Shown here piece after piece: positions 54,459-64,000 of a stretch of 64,000 nt of DNA. A model generated the notes under the pieces. That model did not search any database and was not told the origin of the DNA. It saw only the letters and a program-made list of their open reading frames with translations. The stretch covers positions 3,043,001 through 3,107,000 of the forward strand of contig NZ_JACXXJ020000005.1 of NCBI RefSeq assembly GCF_014926405.1. The letters run 5' to 3'. This DNA comes from Agrobacterium vitis. Lineage in GTDB: Bacteria; Pseudomonadota; Alphaproteobacteria; Rhizobiales; Rhizobiaceae. The number at the start of each line of letters is the position of its first letter. The stretch's first letter is position 1. A program made the translations under genes and the position numbers.

Positions 54459-55420
54459 CCCCAATTTCCCTGTTTGAAACCGATACACCGCATCCGGAGG
54501 CAAGCGCTCTCACCGCTTTTGCCGGCAACGGACTGGAGCGCTACGCCGAGCATCGCTCGGAAGAGAGCCTTTCCGAGGCTTTCAAGGCCGAGGGCATGCA
54601 TGTGCTGGCTTTTGCCGGCAACCGGCTGGTGTTCAAGCATGAAGGACTGGTGCTGGACCCGCTATTTGCACCTTACGAGCTGACCGCCCTGCAACCGGAC
54701 CTCGACAATGCCGTGCTTTTGGGGCGCCGCCCCAGCGGCGAGCCGCGCATTGCCGTACCCGTGACAATCAGCGAAGAGCAGCTTGCCACTGGCTACAAGG
54801 CTTTAACGGCGCGCGAGCTGTTTCGTGATCCCAATATTGAGGCCGAACTGGTCGGCGAAGCGGCGCAGGGTTTCAGCCTCTTACACTGGAACAGTGAGAA
54901 CCGCTTCTGCGGCACCTGCGGCAAGCCGATGGAGCCGCGGCTTGGCGGCTACAAGCGCGAATGTCCTGCCTGTGGGCGCATGGCCTTTCCACGCACTGAT
55001 CCGGTGGTAATCATGATGACGCTGGATGAGGACAACGACCGCTGCCTGCTGGGACGTGGAGCGCATTTTCCCGAAGGCATGTATTCCTGCCTCGCAGGCT
55101 TTGTCGAACCGGCGGAAACCATCGAAAACGCCGTGCGGCGCGAGACCTATGAGGAGGCCGCGATCACCATCGGGCGTGTACGCTACCATGCGTCCCAGCC
55201 CTGGCCGATGCCACATCAGTTGATGATCGGTTGCTATGCACAGGCCTTGAGCTTCGAGATTTCCCGCGATGAGAACGAGCTGGCCGATTGCCGCTGGTTC
55301 AGCCGGGCCGAGGTGCAGGCAATGATTGATCTTGAGACTGAAACGATAAAGGCTCCCGCGCCCGGCACCATTGCCCATCGGCTGATGAGCGACTGGCTTG
55401 ACTGGGGCAAGGCTGGTTAA
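54455..55420 (+). CDS. nudC: NAD+/NADH diphosphatase (RNA deNADding)
   Basis: A 321-aa protein with a zinc ribbon (Cys152, Cys155, Cys170, Cys173), a Nudix box at 215-237 (GFVEPAETIENAVRRETYEE), and the NudC hallmark SQPWPMPHQLM just after it. It splits NADH to NMNH and AMP and removes NAD caps from RNA. It is translationally coupled to the HIT gene. The length is normal for the alphaproteobacterial form with an extra N-terminal domain. Confidence 0.97.
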   Translation: MTPISLFETDTPHPEASALTAFAGNGLERYAEHRSEESLSEAFKAEGMHVLAFAGNRLVFKHEGLVLDPLFAPYELTALQPDLDNAVLLGRRPSGEPRIAVPVTISEEQLATGYKALTARELFRDPNIEAELVGEAAQGFSLLHWNSENRFCGTCGKPMEPRLGGYKRECPACGRMAFPRTDPVVIMMTLDEDNDRCLLGRGAHFPEGMYSCLAGFVEPAETIENAVRRETYEEAAITIGRVRYHASQPWPMPHQLMIGCYAQALSFEISRDENELADCRWFSRAEVQAMIDLETETIKAPAPGTIAHRLMSDWLDWGKAG

Positions 55421-55711
55421 GGTGGTGAATGCTGCGTCTGGAACGGCCTTTAACACCATTTACGCGGAAAACGTGTGAGGCTATGGTAAGCGAATGTGAT
55501 GTCATCGTCCGATGGGAGGGGTCAGCGGACGATGAAGCAAAACATCACGCGCGATAGCCTATTTCGAGGGAGGATATATCTTTGCTTTCAAAACCCAATG
55601 CCACGGTGAAACGGCGGGCTGTGCCTCGATAGGCCTTCCGCGCTCGGCCTTTCAGACATCTGTTTTTTGGCCCGTTTTTCGGCGAAAATTCATCAATTCA
55701 GGAAATCATCG
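55421..55711. other. Intergenic region before the GH3 gene
   Basis: 291 bases without a gene. GGAAATCATCG lies before the GH3 ATG. No clear terminator for nudC or strong promoter is visible. Confidence 0.4.
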
Positions 55712-57682
55712 ATGAAAATGTTTAGCTTGGCGTCCTGCGCCATTCTGATGGCGTCTGTTGCCATCGCTCAAAACCAGCCTGTCGTCACCGCCCGTTCCGC
55801 GGCCATCCTCACGGTCGATGGAAAGACCTTCAAGGATCTTAACCGCAACGGCCGCCTGGACCCTTATGAGGATTGGCGACGTTCTCCGGCAGAACGGGCA
55901 AGTGACCTCGTCAGCCAGATGACCCTCATCGAAAAGGCCGGGTTGATGATGCATGGGACGGCACCAGCTTTGGCGTCCGGATCGGAGGCCGGACAGGGAC
56001 GCGGCAGCGGTTACGATCTGGAGCGGATCAAGCCCCTGATCAACGACGCCAAGGTTGCCACCTATATTACCCGGCTATCCCTACCGCCCGAACAGCTGGC
56101 CGCAGAAAACAACAAGCTCCAGGAAATTGCCGAGGCAAGCCGACTTGGCATTCCGCTGACCATCAGCACCGACCCGCGCAACCATTTCCAATATGTGCTG
56201 GGCGCTTCGGCCCAGAGCGGTGGTTTTTCCAAATGGCCGGAAAGCCTGGGGTTTGGTGCGCTCGACGACGCGAAACTGACACGCCGGTTCGGCGATGTCG
56301 CGCGGCAGGAATATCTTGCCGTCGGCATCCAGCAGGCCTTGTCACCGCAAATCGATCTTGCCACGGAACCACGCTGGCCACGCTCGACAGGCACGTTCGG
56401 AGAAGATCCGCAGATTTCCAGGCGCATGGCAGAGGCCTATGTCGCAGGCTTCCAGAACGGCACCACGGGTCTGAAACCCGGCAGTGTCAGCGCTGTCGCC
56501 AAGCATTGGGTGGGATATGGCGCAGCACCGCAAGGCTTTGACGGCCATAACTCCTATGGTCGCCATGTGGTGTTCAAGGCTAAGGACTTCGAAAAGCATG
56601 TCACCCCCTTCAAGGGTGCCTTTGCCGCCAAGGTGGCGGGCATCATGCCGACCTATTCGATTGTCGATGGCGTCAAGCTTGATGGCAAACCCCTGGAGCC
56701 CGTCGCCGCAGGCTATAGCAAGCAATTGCTGACGGATCTGCTGCGCAAGCGCTACAAGTTCGACGGCGTCGTCGTCAGCGACTGGCTGATTACCAATGAC
56801 TGCAAGGATGAATGCCTGAATGGCGAAAAGCCCGGCGACACCCCGATCATCCGGCCCGACACATTCGGCATGCCCTGGGGGGTCGAGGATCTCAGCCGGG
56901 AGGATCGTTTTGCCAAGGCGGTGAATGCCGGCATCGACCAATTCGGCGGCGTCGCCAACTCCGATATCCTGGTGAAGGCCGTGGAGGACAAGAAAGTCAG
57001 CGAAATCAGGATCGATCAGTCAGCCAAGCGGTTGCTGATCCAGAAATTCGAGCAGGGCCTGTTCGAAAACCCCTATGCCGATCCGCAAAAGGCCAAAGCC
57101 ATCGTTGGCAACGCGGATTTTGTCGCCGAGGGCGAAAAGGCCCAAGCCCGCGCCATGGTTGTTCTGCAAAACAAGGGGAAGATTCTGCCGGTCAAGCCTG
57201 GCAGGAAGGTCTATCTTCTCAATGTCGATGCCGCCACTGCCCAGAAGCGCGGTTATCAGGTGGTGACAAAACCGGAAGAGGCCGATTTTGCCCTGGTCCG
57301 TCTGATGGCACCGTTTGAGCGCTTGCATCCCAACTATTTCTTCGGGGCGCGGCATGAGGAAGGCGACCTATCCTTCAAGCCCGGCAACCCCGATTACGAC
57401 GCCGTCACAGCCATTGCCGGAAAGACACCGATTATTGCCACGGTGTTTCTGTCACGCCCGAGTATTCTCACCAATCTGAAGGACCAGACAAAGGCGTTGG
57501 TCGGCAATTTCGGCGCCAGTGACGAGGCACTGTTCAATGTCATCGAGGGCAAGCAGAAGGCGCGGGGCAAGCTGCCGTTTGAACTGCCGTCTTCAATGCA
57601 GGCTGTCGAGGCACAGGCGCCCAGCACACCGCATGATTCGAAAAAGCCGCTCTATAAGATCGGCTATTCGCTGAAGTATTGA
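55712..57682 (+). CDS. Family 3 glycoside hydrolase (beta-glucosidase type), exported
   Basis: A 656-aa protein with a signal peptide (MKMFSLASCAILMASVAIAQ, cleavage near residue 20). The GH3 N-terminal barrel (about 60-390) contains KHWVGYG (about 264-270) and the nucleophile Asp357 in GVVVSDW. A C-terminal GH3 domain follows (about 480-640). It probably removes beta-linked glucose or related sugars from oligosaccharides in the periplasm. An EF-hand-like DLNRNGRLDPYEDW lies just after the signal peptide (about 42-55), a feature of a GH3 subgroup. Start ATG 55712 fits the signal peptide; a second in-frame ATG is at 55718. Confidence 0.93.
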   Translation: MKMFSLASCAILMASVAIAQNQPVVTARSAAILTVDGKTFKDLNRNGRLDPYEDWRRSPAERASDLVSQMTLIEKAGLMMHGTAPALASGSEAGQGRGSGYDLERIKPLINDAKVATYITRLSLPPEQLAAENNKLQEIAEASRLGIPLTISTDPRNHFQYVLGASAQSGGFSKWPESLGFGALDDAKLTRRFGDVARQEYLAVGIQQALSPQIDLATEPRWPRSTGTFGEDPQISRRMAEAYVAGFQNGTTGLKPGSVSAVAKHWVGYGAAPQGFDGHNSYGRHVVFKAKDFEKHVTPFKGAFAAKVAGIMPTYSIVDGVKLDGKPLEPVAAGYSKQLLTDLLRKRYKFDGVVVSDWLITNDCKDECLNGEKPGDTPIIRPDTFGMPWGVEDLSREDRFAKAVNAGIDQFGGVANSDILVKAVEDKKVSEIRIDQSAKRLLIQKFEQGLFENPYADPQKAKAIVGNADFVAEGEKAQARAMVVLQNKGKILPVKPGRKVYLLNVDAATAQKRGYQVVTKPEEADFALVRLMAPFERLHPNYFFGARHEEGDLSFKPGNPDYDAVTAIAGKTPIIATVFLSRPSILTNLKDQTKALVGNFGASDEALFNVIEGKQKARGKLPFELPSSMQAVEAQAPSTPHDSKKPLYKIGYSLKY

Positions 57683-57688
57683 ATACGC

Positions 57689-57721
57689 AAAGCAATGGCG
57701 GCACCGCGCCGCCATTGCTTT
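57689..57721. terminator. Bidirectional terminator between GH3 gene and pheA
   Basis: Perfect 14-base stem AAAGCAATGGCGGC ... GCCGCCATTGCTTT with loop ACCGC, flanked by T on one side and A on the other. It serves both convergent genes. Confidence 0.85.
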
Positions 57722-57723
57722 GA

Positions 57724-58578
57724 TTAAAACTTGCCGCGCATGGCGTGAGCCTTGTAGACGCCGAGAATGTGGACCTTCTCGGAGAAGAAGCGCAATTCCT
57801 CCAGCGCCCGCTTGACCGGCGCATCCTCTGGGTGCCCTTCGATATCGGCATAAAACTGGGTGGCGATGAATTTGCCGCCGATCTGGTAGCTTTCCAGCTT
57901 GGTCATATTGACCCCATTGGTGGCAAAACCACCCATGGCCTTGTACAGCGCTGCCGGAATATTGCGGACATTGAAAACGAAGGTGGTGATGAAGCTTTCA
58001 TCCGCAGCCGTCCGCTTCAACGCCACCTCATCGCGCGACAGCACCACGAAGCGGGTGATGTTGTTTTCCGAATCCTCGACATTTTCGGCGAGAATATCCA
58101 GCCCGTAGAGCGAGGCGGCAAGGCGCGGCGCCAAGGCCGCCATGGAGCGGTCGCCCAGTTCCGCAACCTGCTTGGCAGCCCCTGCCGTATCGCCCGCCAC
58201 CACGGCCTTCCAGCCATGGCTACGGATGATCTTCCGGCACTGGCCAAGCGCATGGATATGGCTGTGAACCGTGCGTATCTCATGGGCCTTCACCCCCGGC
58301 AGCACCATGAGCTGAAACCGGATCGGCATGAAATATTCACCGATAATCTTCAGGCGTGACAGCGGCAGCAGATAGTGAATATCGGCGACCCGCCCAGCCA
58401 GGGTGTTTTCAATCGGGATCATCGCCAGATCCGCCTCGCCGTTTTCCAACGCCGTGAAGGCATCCTCAAACGTAGGACATGGCAGCGGCTCCATATCCGG
58501 GAACATATCGCGGCAGGCCATGTCGGAATTGGCGCCATAATCGCCCTGGAAGGAAATTTTGTTGGTGAGCGTGACCAC
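57724..58578 (-). CDS. pheA: Prephenate dehydratase
   Basis: 284 aa with a GTG start. The catalytic domain (about 5-185) contains PIENTLAGRV and the conserved threonine motif ENNITRFVVLS. A C-terminal ACT domain (about 200-275) has LESYQIGGKF, the site for phenylalanine feedback. It converts prephenate to phenylpyruvate in phenylalanine synthesis. It lacks a chorismate mutase domain, so it is monofunctional. The start GTG 58578 follows AAGGAT, and lies 10 bases after the kdsB stop; the pair is likely an operon. Confidence 0.96.
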   Translation of the reverse strand: MVTLTNKISFQGDYGANSDMACRDMFPDMEPLPCPTFEDAFTALENGEADLAMIPIENTLAGRVADIHYLLPLSRLKIIGEYFMPIRFQLMVLPGVKAHEIRTVHSHIHALGQCRKIIRSHGWKAVVAGDTAGAAKQVAELGDRSMAALAPRLAASLYGLDILAENVEDSENNITRFVVLSRDEVALKRTAADESFITTFVFNVRNIPAALYKAMGGFATNGVNMTKLESYQIGGKFIATQFYADIEGHPEDAPVKRALEELRFFSEKVHILGVYKAHAMRGKF

Positions 58579-58588
58579 GGGCTTATCC

Positions 58589-59338
58589 TTATTTTGCAGC
58601 CAGAATGGCGCGGGCTTTTTCCAAATCCGCCGCTGTATCGACGCCAAGCGGCACAGTATCGACAATCTCGACATCGATACGCATGCCCGCTTCCAGCGCC
58701 CGCAACTGTTCCAGCGATTCGCGCTTTTCCAGCACCGAGGGAGAGAGCGCCACGAACCGTTCCAATGCGGCGCGGCGATAGGCGTAGAGGCCGATGTGGT
58801 GATAAAGCGGTCCTTTGCCATGCGGGGCGGTGGCGCGGGTAAAATAAAGCGCCCGCAGGCGATTGTCCGACAGCGGCGAGCCGACGACCTTCACCACGTT
58901 GGGATTGGTCTTTTCCGCCTCATCCTCGATCTCCACCGTCAGCGTGGCGATATCGACTGCGGGATCGTCCAAGGGCCTCAGGGCGGCACGAATCGTCTCC
59001 GGGTCAATGGTAGGCAGGTCGCCCTGAACGTTGATGATGATCTCGGCCTCGCCCTTCGGATCGACCGTCATCAGCGCTTCATAGATGCGATCCGAGCCGG
59101 ATTGATGCTGCTCGCCGGTCATCACGGCTTCAAAACCGGCTGCCGTCACCGTGGCGAACACGTCAGGATGATCCACCGCCACGACGATACGTCCGACATT
59201 GGCCTCCGCTGCACGCTTTGCCACCTGCACGATCATCGGCAGACCGGCAATGTCAGCCAGGGGCTTACCGGGAAGCCTTGTGGAGGCCATACGGGCGGGG
59301 ATGAGAACCAGGGTTTTGAAGCGTGTATGGTCAGACAT
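58589..59338 (-). CDS. kdsB: 3-deoxy-manno-octulosonate cytidylyltransferase
   Basis: A 249-aa protein with the nucleotidyltransferase motif [15 protein letters not shown] at the N-terminus, [10 protein letters not shown] for metal and sugar binding, and [15 protein letters not shown]. It makes CMP-KDO for the inner core of lipopolysaccharide. It is upstream of pheA on the same strand, a conserved rhizobial pair. Start ATG 59338 (MSDHTRFKT) is standard; a longer frame to 59419 is rejected. Confidence 0.97.
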   Translation of the reverse strand: MSDHTRFKTLVLIPARMASTRLPGKPLADIAGLPMIVQVAKRAAEANVGRIVVAVDHPDVFATVTAAGFEAVMTGEQHQSGSDRIYEALMTVDPKGEAEIIINVQGDLPTIDPETIRAALRPLDDPAVDIATLTVEIEDEAEKTNPNVVKVVGSPLSDNRLRALYFTRATAPHGKGPLYHHIGLYAYRRAALERFVALSPSVLEKRESLEQLRALEAGMRIDVEIVDTVPLGVDTAADLEKARAILAAK

Positions 59339-59495
59339 CGGTATTCGCCTTTGAAAGCAATGGGGGTAAGTGGCAAAACGTCTCAGGGCGGCGGAGCATA
59401 ATCGGGTTGCAACTGTCAAGCAAAAGTCTTAGCCTTTTCATAGATGGAGGCTTGTCCGATTTCTACTGCGCGGACTGCATGGGGAGCGATAACCA

Positions 59496-60053
59496 ATGAA
59501 TTCCTACATGAATATGGGAGCAGGCGCATTGCTTGGTACGATCTTCGTACTGATGTCGGTGTCCATTGCGTCGGAGGGGATTTTCCACGCGCCGAACCCC
59601 GAAAAGGAAGGCTATGCCATCGTGGCGGCCGAAGCGCCTGCCGCAGGCGGCGGCGAAGGTGCGGCACCAGCCGCAGCCGACAAGCCGATTGCTGAACTGC
59701 TGGCATCGGCAGACGTCAAGGCTGGCGAAGCGATTTTCAAGAAATGCACAGCCTGTCATAGCGTCGACAAGGGCGGAGCCAACAAGGTTGGACCCAACCT
59801 TTGGGGCGTTGTCGACCGGCCCGTCGCCAGTCATGAAGGCTTTGCCTATTCCGCCGGTATGAAGGATTTCTCCAAAGGCAGCTCCGAGCACTGGACCTTT
59901 GAAAACCTCAACCACTTCCTGACCGCGCCAAAGAAATTCGTGGCGGGTACGGCGATGGGCTTTGCCGGTATTCCCAAGGAACAGGACCGCGCCAACCTGC
60001 TGGTGTATCTTCACAACCAGTCCGACAATCCGGTGGCGCTACCGACCAATTGA
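59496..60053 (+). CDS. cycM: Membrane-anchored cytochrome c (CycM-like)
   Basis: A 185-aa protein. An uncleaved N-terminal membrane anchor (about 9-26) is followed by an Ala/Pro/Gly-rich linker and a class I cytochrome c domain with the haem motif CTACH (Cys84, Cys87, His88) and the distal Met154 in GTAMGFAG. It is of the type that carries electrons between the bc1 complex and the aa3 oxidase in rhizobia (CycM). The symbol is by similarity. It is divergent from kdsB. Confidence 0.92.
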   Translation: MNSYMNMGAGALLGTIFVLMSVSIASEGIFHAPNPEKEGYAIVAAEAPAAGGGEGAAPAAADKPIAELLASADVKAGEAIFKKCTACHSVDKGGANKVGPNLWGVVDRPVASHEGFAYSAGMKDFSKGSSEHWTFENLNHFLTAPKKFVAGTAMGFAGIPKEQDRANLLVYLHNQSDNPVALPTN

Positions 60054-60086
60054 TCGACCTCTCGTCGCATGGCGACAGAGGCACCA

Positions 60087-60130
60087 AACACAAAGACGCC
60101 CGGAGCATATGCCCGGGCGTCTTTGTGTTT
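60087..60130. terminator. Strong bidirectional terminator after the cytochrome c gene
   Basis: Perfect 18-base-pair stem AAACACAAAGACGCCCGG and its complement around loop AGCATATG. It is the longest perfect terminator stem in the window. Confidence 0.9.
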
Positions 60131-60164
60131 TGAAGGCTGGGCGTTTGTAAGGGTGGTTAAATGC

Positions 60165-60192
60165 TGGAGCCGGGTGATTGCACCCGGCTCCA
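60165..60192 (-). terminator. Hairpin at the end of the glycerol transporter operon
   Basis: Perfect stem TGGAGCCGGGTG ... CACCCGGCTCCA with loop ATTG, 14 bases after the glpV stop. There is no clear U-tract, so it may rather protect the mRNA end. Confidence 0.6.
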
Positions 60193-60205
60193 ACTATCGG
60201 GATGG

Positions 60206-61927
<1,722 letters not shown>

Positions 61928-61964
61928 CATGTCCTCCCAGAGTTTGCGATTGCAGGCGTATTTC

Positions 61965-62066
61965 AAAATATTTCAGCGTTTCCTTGGAAACACTGAAATA
62001 TTTTAACTCTTTGCTTTACGCATTTCCGGACGGAAAACCGCTTCACACTTTTCCTGGAAATGCTCT
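61965..62066. repeat. RIME-like palindromic repeat element, copy 2 (inside the glp operon)
   Basis: Two parts. Bases 61965-62004 are a long hairpin (AAAATATTTCAG ... CTGAAATATTTT, near perfect). Bases 62019-62066 are the inverse complement of copy 1 (22641-22689) with few differences. The element fills most of the 145-base gap between glpU and glpV. Such stem-loops inside an operon can stabilise upstream RNA and change the ratio of binding protein to permease. Confidence 0.75.
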
Positions 62067-62072
62067 TACCTC

Positions 62073-62354
62073 TCAAACCGTCCGGAACACGCCGATGGCG
62101 TAGATGACCGAAAGACCGAGAGCCCACCACAGGCTGAGACTGGACAGCCCCAACCATGCGAGATGAATGAAGGCAGAGCCGAGCAGCGACACAAACAGCC
62201 TGTCGCCGCGTGTCGTCTCGAACCGCAGAATGCCAACGCGGGGATTGCCGCCGGGCGAAACATATTCCCAGACCGACAGGGCGATCAGCAGGGCGAGAAT
62301 GGTGATGAAGAACAGCGCCGTGGGCGTGGTCCAGGCCATCCATGACAGGTTCAT
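62073..62354 (-). CDS. glpU: Small membrane protein of the glycerol transporter (DUF2160)
   Basis: A 93-aa protein with about three hydrophobic segments (WTTPTALFFITILALLIAL, then two more between 50 and 90). It belongs to DUF2160, which is always found with glycerol-type ABC transporters. It lies 13 bases downstream of glpQ. ATG 62354 (MNLSWMAWT) follows GAGGAGGACACG. The role is unclear; a membrane accessory subunit is inferred. Confidence 0.9.
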   Translation of the reverse strand: MNLSWMAWTTPTALFFITILALLIALSVWEYVSPGGNPRVGILRFETTRGDRLFVSLLGSAFIHLAWLGLSSLSLWWALGLSVIYAIGVFRTV

Positions 62355-62367
62355 CGTGTCCTCCTCC

Positions 62368-63180
62368 TCAGACGCGGCCGAGGGCAAAGCCCTTGGCGAT
62401 ATAATTGCGGACGAAATAGATCACCACGGCGCCCGGGATCAGCGTCAGTACACCGGCAGCGGCGAGCAGGCCCCAATCGACGCCGGAGGCTGACACCGTG
62501 CGGGTCATGACGGCCGCAATCGGCTTGGCATCGACAGTGGTCAGCGTGCGGGCGATCAGCAGCTCCACCCATGAGAACATGAAGCAGAAGAAGGCCGCGA
62601 CCCCGATGCCGGAAGCAATCAGCGGTATGAAGATCTTCACGAAAAAGCGGGGAAATGAATAGCCGTCGATATAAGCCGTTTCATCGATTTCCTTGGGGAT
62701 ACCAGACATGAAACCTTCCAGAATCCACACCGCCAGCGGCACGTTGAACAGGCAATGGGCAAGCGCCACCGCAATATGCGTGTCGATCATGTCAAAGGCC
62801 GAATAGAGCTGGAAAAACGGCAGGGCAAACACGGCGGGTGGTGCCATGCGGTTGGTCAGCAGCCAAAAGAACAGGTGCTTGTCGCCCAGAAACCGGTAGC
62901 GCGAGAAGGCATAGGCAGCCGGAAGCGCGCAGGCGACCGAAATTACCATGTTCTGCACCACATAGATGATCGAGTTGATATAACCCGAATACCAGGAACG
63001 GTCGGTGAAAATCGTGATGTAATTCTTCAGCGTCGGCTCATGCGGATAGAGCGTCAGGGAGCTCAGGATTTCCTGGTTGGTCTTGAAGCTCATGTTGACA
63101 AGCCAGTAGATCGGTAGCAGCAGGAACAGGATGTAAAGGCTGACAATCAGCACCGGGCGAAGGGATCGGCTGTTGTTCAT
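62368..63180 (-). CDS. glpQ: Glycerol ABC transporter permease
   Basis: A 270-aa inner-membrane permease with six helices and the EAA loop IDETAYIDGYSFPRFFVKIF that docks the ATPase. It pairs with GlpP. Three bases separate it from the upstream glpP stop, so translation is coupled. Its size and its company with DUF2160 support the glycerol assignment rather than a generic sugar transporter. Confidence 0.92.
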   Translation of the reverse strand: MNNSRSLRPVLIVSLYILFLLLPIYWLVNMSFKTNQEILSSLTLYPHEPTLKNYITIFTDRSWYSGYINSIIYVVQNMVISVACALPAAYAFSRYRFLGDKHLFFWLLTNRMAPPAVFALPFFQLYSAFDMIDTHIAVALAHCLFNVPLAVWILEGFMSGIPKEIDETAYIDGYSFPRFFVKIFIPLIASGIGVAAFFCFMFSWVELLIARTLTTVDAKPIAAVMTRTVSASGVDWGLLAAAGVLTLIPGAVVIYFVRNYIAKGFALGRV

Positions 63181-63183
63181 GGC

Positions 63184-64000
63184 TTAGTCCCCTTTCGGTG
63201 CGGTAGCGCTCTGGGCGTCACTATGGGTCATGACAGTGTAGAAGACCCAGGACAGCAGCAGAATGATCAGGAAGTAGATGATCGACATGGCCGCCGCAGG
63301 TCCGAGATCGAACTGGCCGAGCGCCATTTTCACCAGATCGATCGACAGGAAGGTGGTGGAATTGCCCGGACCGCCGCCGGTGACGACGAAAGGCTCGGTA
63401 TAGATCATGAAACTGTCCATGAAGCGCAGCAGCACGGCGATCAGCAGCACCTGTTTCATCTTTGGCAGCTGGATGTAGCGAAACACCGACCAGCGCGAGG
63501 CGCCATCAATCCGGGCCGCCTGGTAATAGGCATCCGGGATCGACACCAGACCGGCATAGCACAGCAGCACAACAAGGCTGGTCCAATGCCAGACATCCAT
63601 GACGACGATGGTCGCCCAGGCATCGAATGGATTGGCCACATAATTATAATCGAGACCAACGGCGTTGAGGGTATAGCCGAGCAGGCCAATATCGCTGCGT
63701 CCGAACACCTGCCAGATGGTGCCGACCACATTCCACGGGATCAACAACGGCAGGGCCATCAGCACCAGGCAGACCGGCACACCGAGCCCGGTCTTCGGCA
63801 TGTTCAGCGCGATCAGGATGCCAAGCGGCACTTCGATGGCGAGAATGATCATCGAGAAGATCAGGTTACGCCACAGCGCATCCCAGAACCGTTCCGATTG
63901 CAGCGTCTGGGTAAACCAATCGGAACCGGCCCAGAAGAAGTCGTTATTGCCGAACGTGTCCTGCACCGAATAATTCACCACCGTTATCAGCGGAATGACA
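63184..64000 (-). CDS. glpP: Glycerol ABC transporter permease (partial at window edge)
   Basis: At least 272 aa, cut by the right edge: the frame continues past 63981 (VIPLITVVNYSVQDTF...), so the true start lies outside. Six-helix permease with the EAA loop YYQAARIDGASRWSVFRYI and the C-terminal TGGGPGNSTTF typical of the class. ATP-binding genes (glpS, glpT) are expected upstream, beyond the window. Gene order P-Q-U-V matches rhizobial glycerol transporters. Confidence 0.9.
   Translation of the reverse strand, partial: VIPLITVVNYSVQDTFGNNDFFWAGSDWFTQTLQSERFWDALWRNLIFSMIILAIEVPLGILIALNMPKTGLGVPVCLVLMALPLLIPWNVVGTIWQVFGRSDIGLLGYTLNAVGLDYNYVANPFDAWATIVVMDVWHWTSLVVLLCYAGLVSIPDAYYQAARIDGASRWSVFRYIQLPKMKQVLLIAVLLRFMDSFMIYTEPFVVTGGGPGNSTTFLSIDLVKMALGQFDLGPAAAMSIIYFLIILLLSWVFYTVMTHSDAQSATAPKGD

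Overview
The window looks like a chromosomal segment of an alphaproteobacterium in the family Rhizobiaceae (Agrobacterium / Allorhizobium / Rhizobium type). The evidence is a short second FtsZ without a C-terminal tail, a glycerol ABC transporter of the rhizobial glpPQUV type, a DUF6481 protein next to a cold-shock gene, a membrane-anchored CycM-like cytochrome c, a candidate small RNA with three CUCCUCCC loops, and RIME-like palindromic intergenic repeats. Species cannot be fixed from the sequence alone. No tRNA, rRNA operon, insertion sequence, prophage or CRISPR array was found.

Layout. (1) 1-3060: the translation/transcription operon rimP-nusA-ylxR, read leftwards, with a hairpin-plus-U-tract leader before rimP. 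(2) 3288-4916: an MFS exporter. (3) 5000-18172: an accessory island of three tandem RTX-type calcium-binding proteins (833, 1658 and 1271 aa). They share a leader and a C-terminal secretion region and contain long, nearly identical internal DNA repeats. A broken family-61 glycosyltransferase and a duplicated fragment of it lie tail-to-tail with the first two RTX genes. (4) 18215-20128: a lytic transglycosylase and recR. (5) 20185-29606: metabolic and envelope genes (MOSC protein, DUF992 protein, two aldo/keto reductases with a LysR regulator, a Gfo/Idh/MocA oxidoreductase, and a GtrA/GtrB-like pair divergent from a GT-C-like membrane protein). (6) 29718-46398: xseA, cspA and two small charged proteins, an M29 aminopeptidase, YbaK, a Spx/ArsC-like protein, a nicotinamide/nicotinate phosphoribosyltransferase, a large low-complexity protein, an AEC transporter, a thioesterase, a phosphomannomutase, the candidate sRNA, a formylglycine-type hydrolase and an RNase D-like exonuclease. 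(7) 46480-53918: lepA, ftsZ2, an XRE-cupin regulator with a GNAT gene, ebfC, dnaX and the SRP RNA. (8) 54015-60053: HIT protein, nudC, a family-3 glycoside hydrolase, pheA, kdsB and a cytochrome c. (9) 60206-64000: the distal part of a glycerol ABC transporter operon, cut by the right edge.

Most of the window is housekeeping. The unusual part is the RTX island: tandem duplication of an [RTX + inverted GT61] unit, decay of the glycosyltransferase, and sequence homogenisation both inside and between the RTX genes suggest a fast-evolving family of secreted surface proteins. No type I secretion genes are present, so export must use a transporter encoded elsewhere. dnaX-ebfC and recR, normally adjacent, are about 31 kb apart, which suggests that the intervening block arrived by rearrangement. 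Two families of dispersed palindromic repeats mark several intergenic gaps, one of them inside the glycerol transporter operon.
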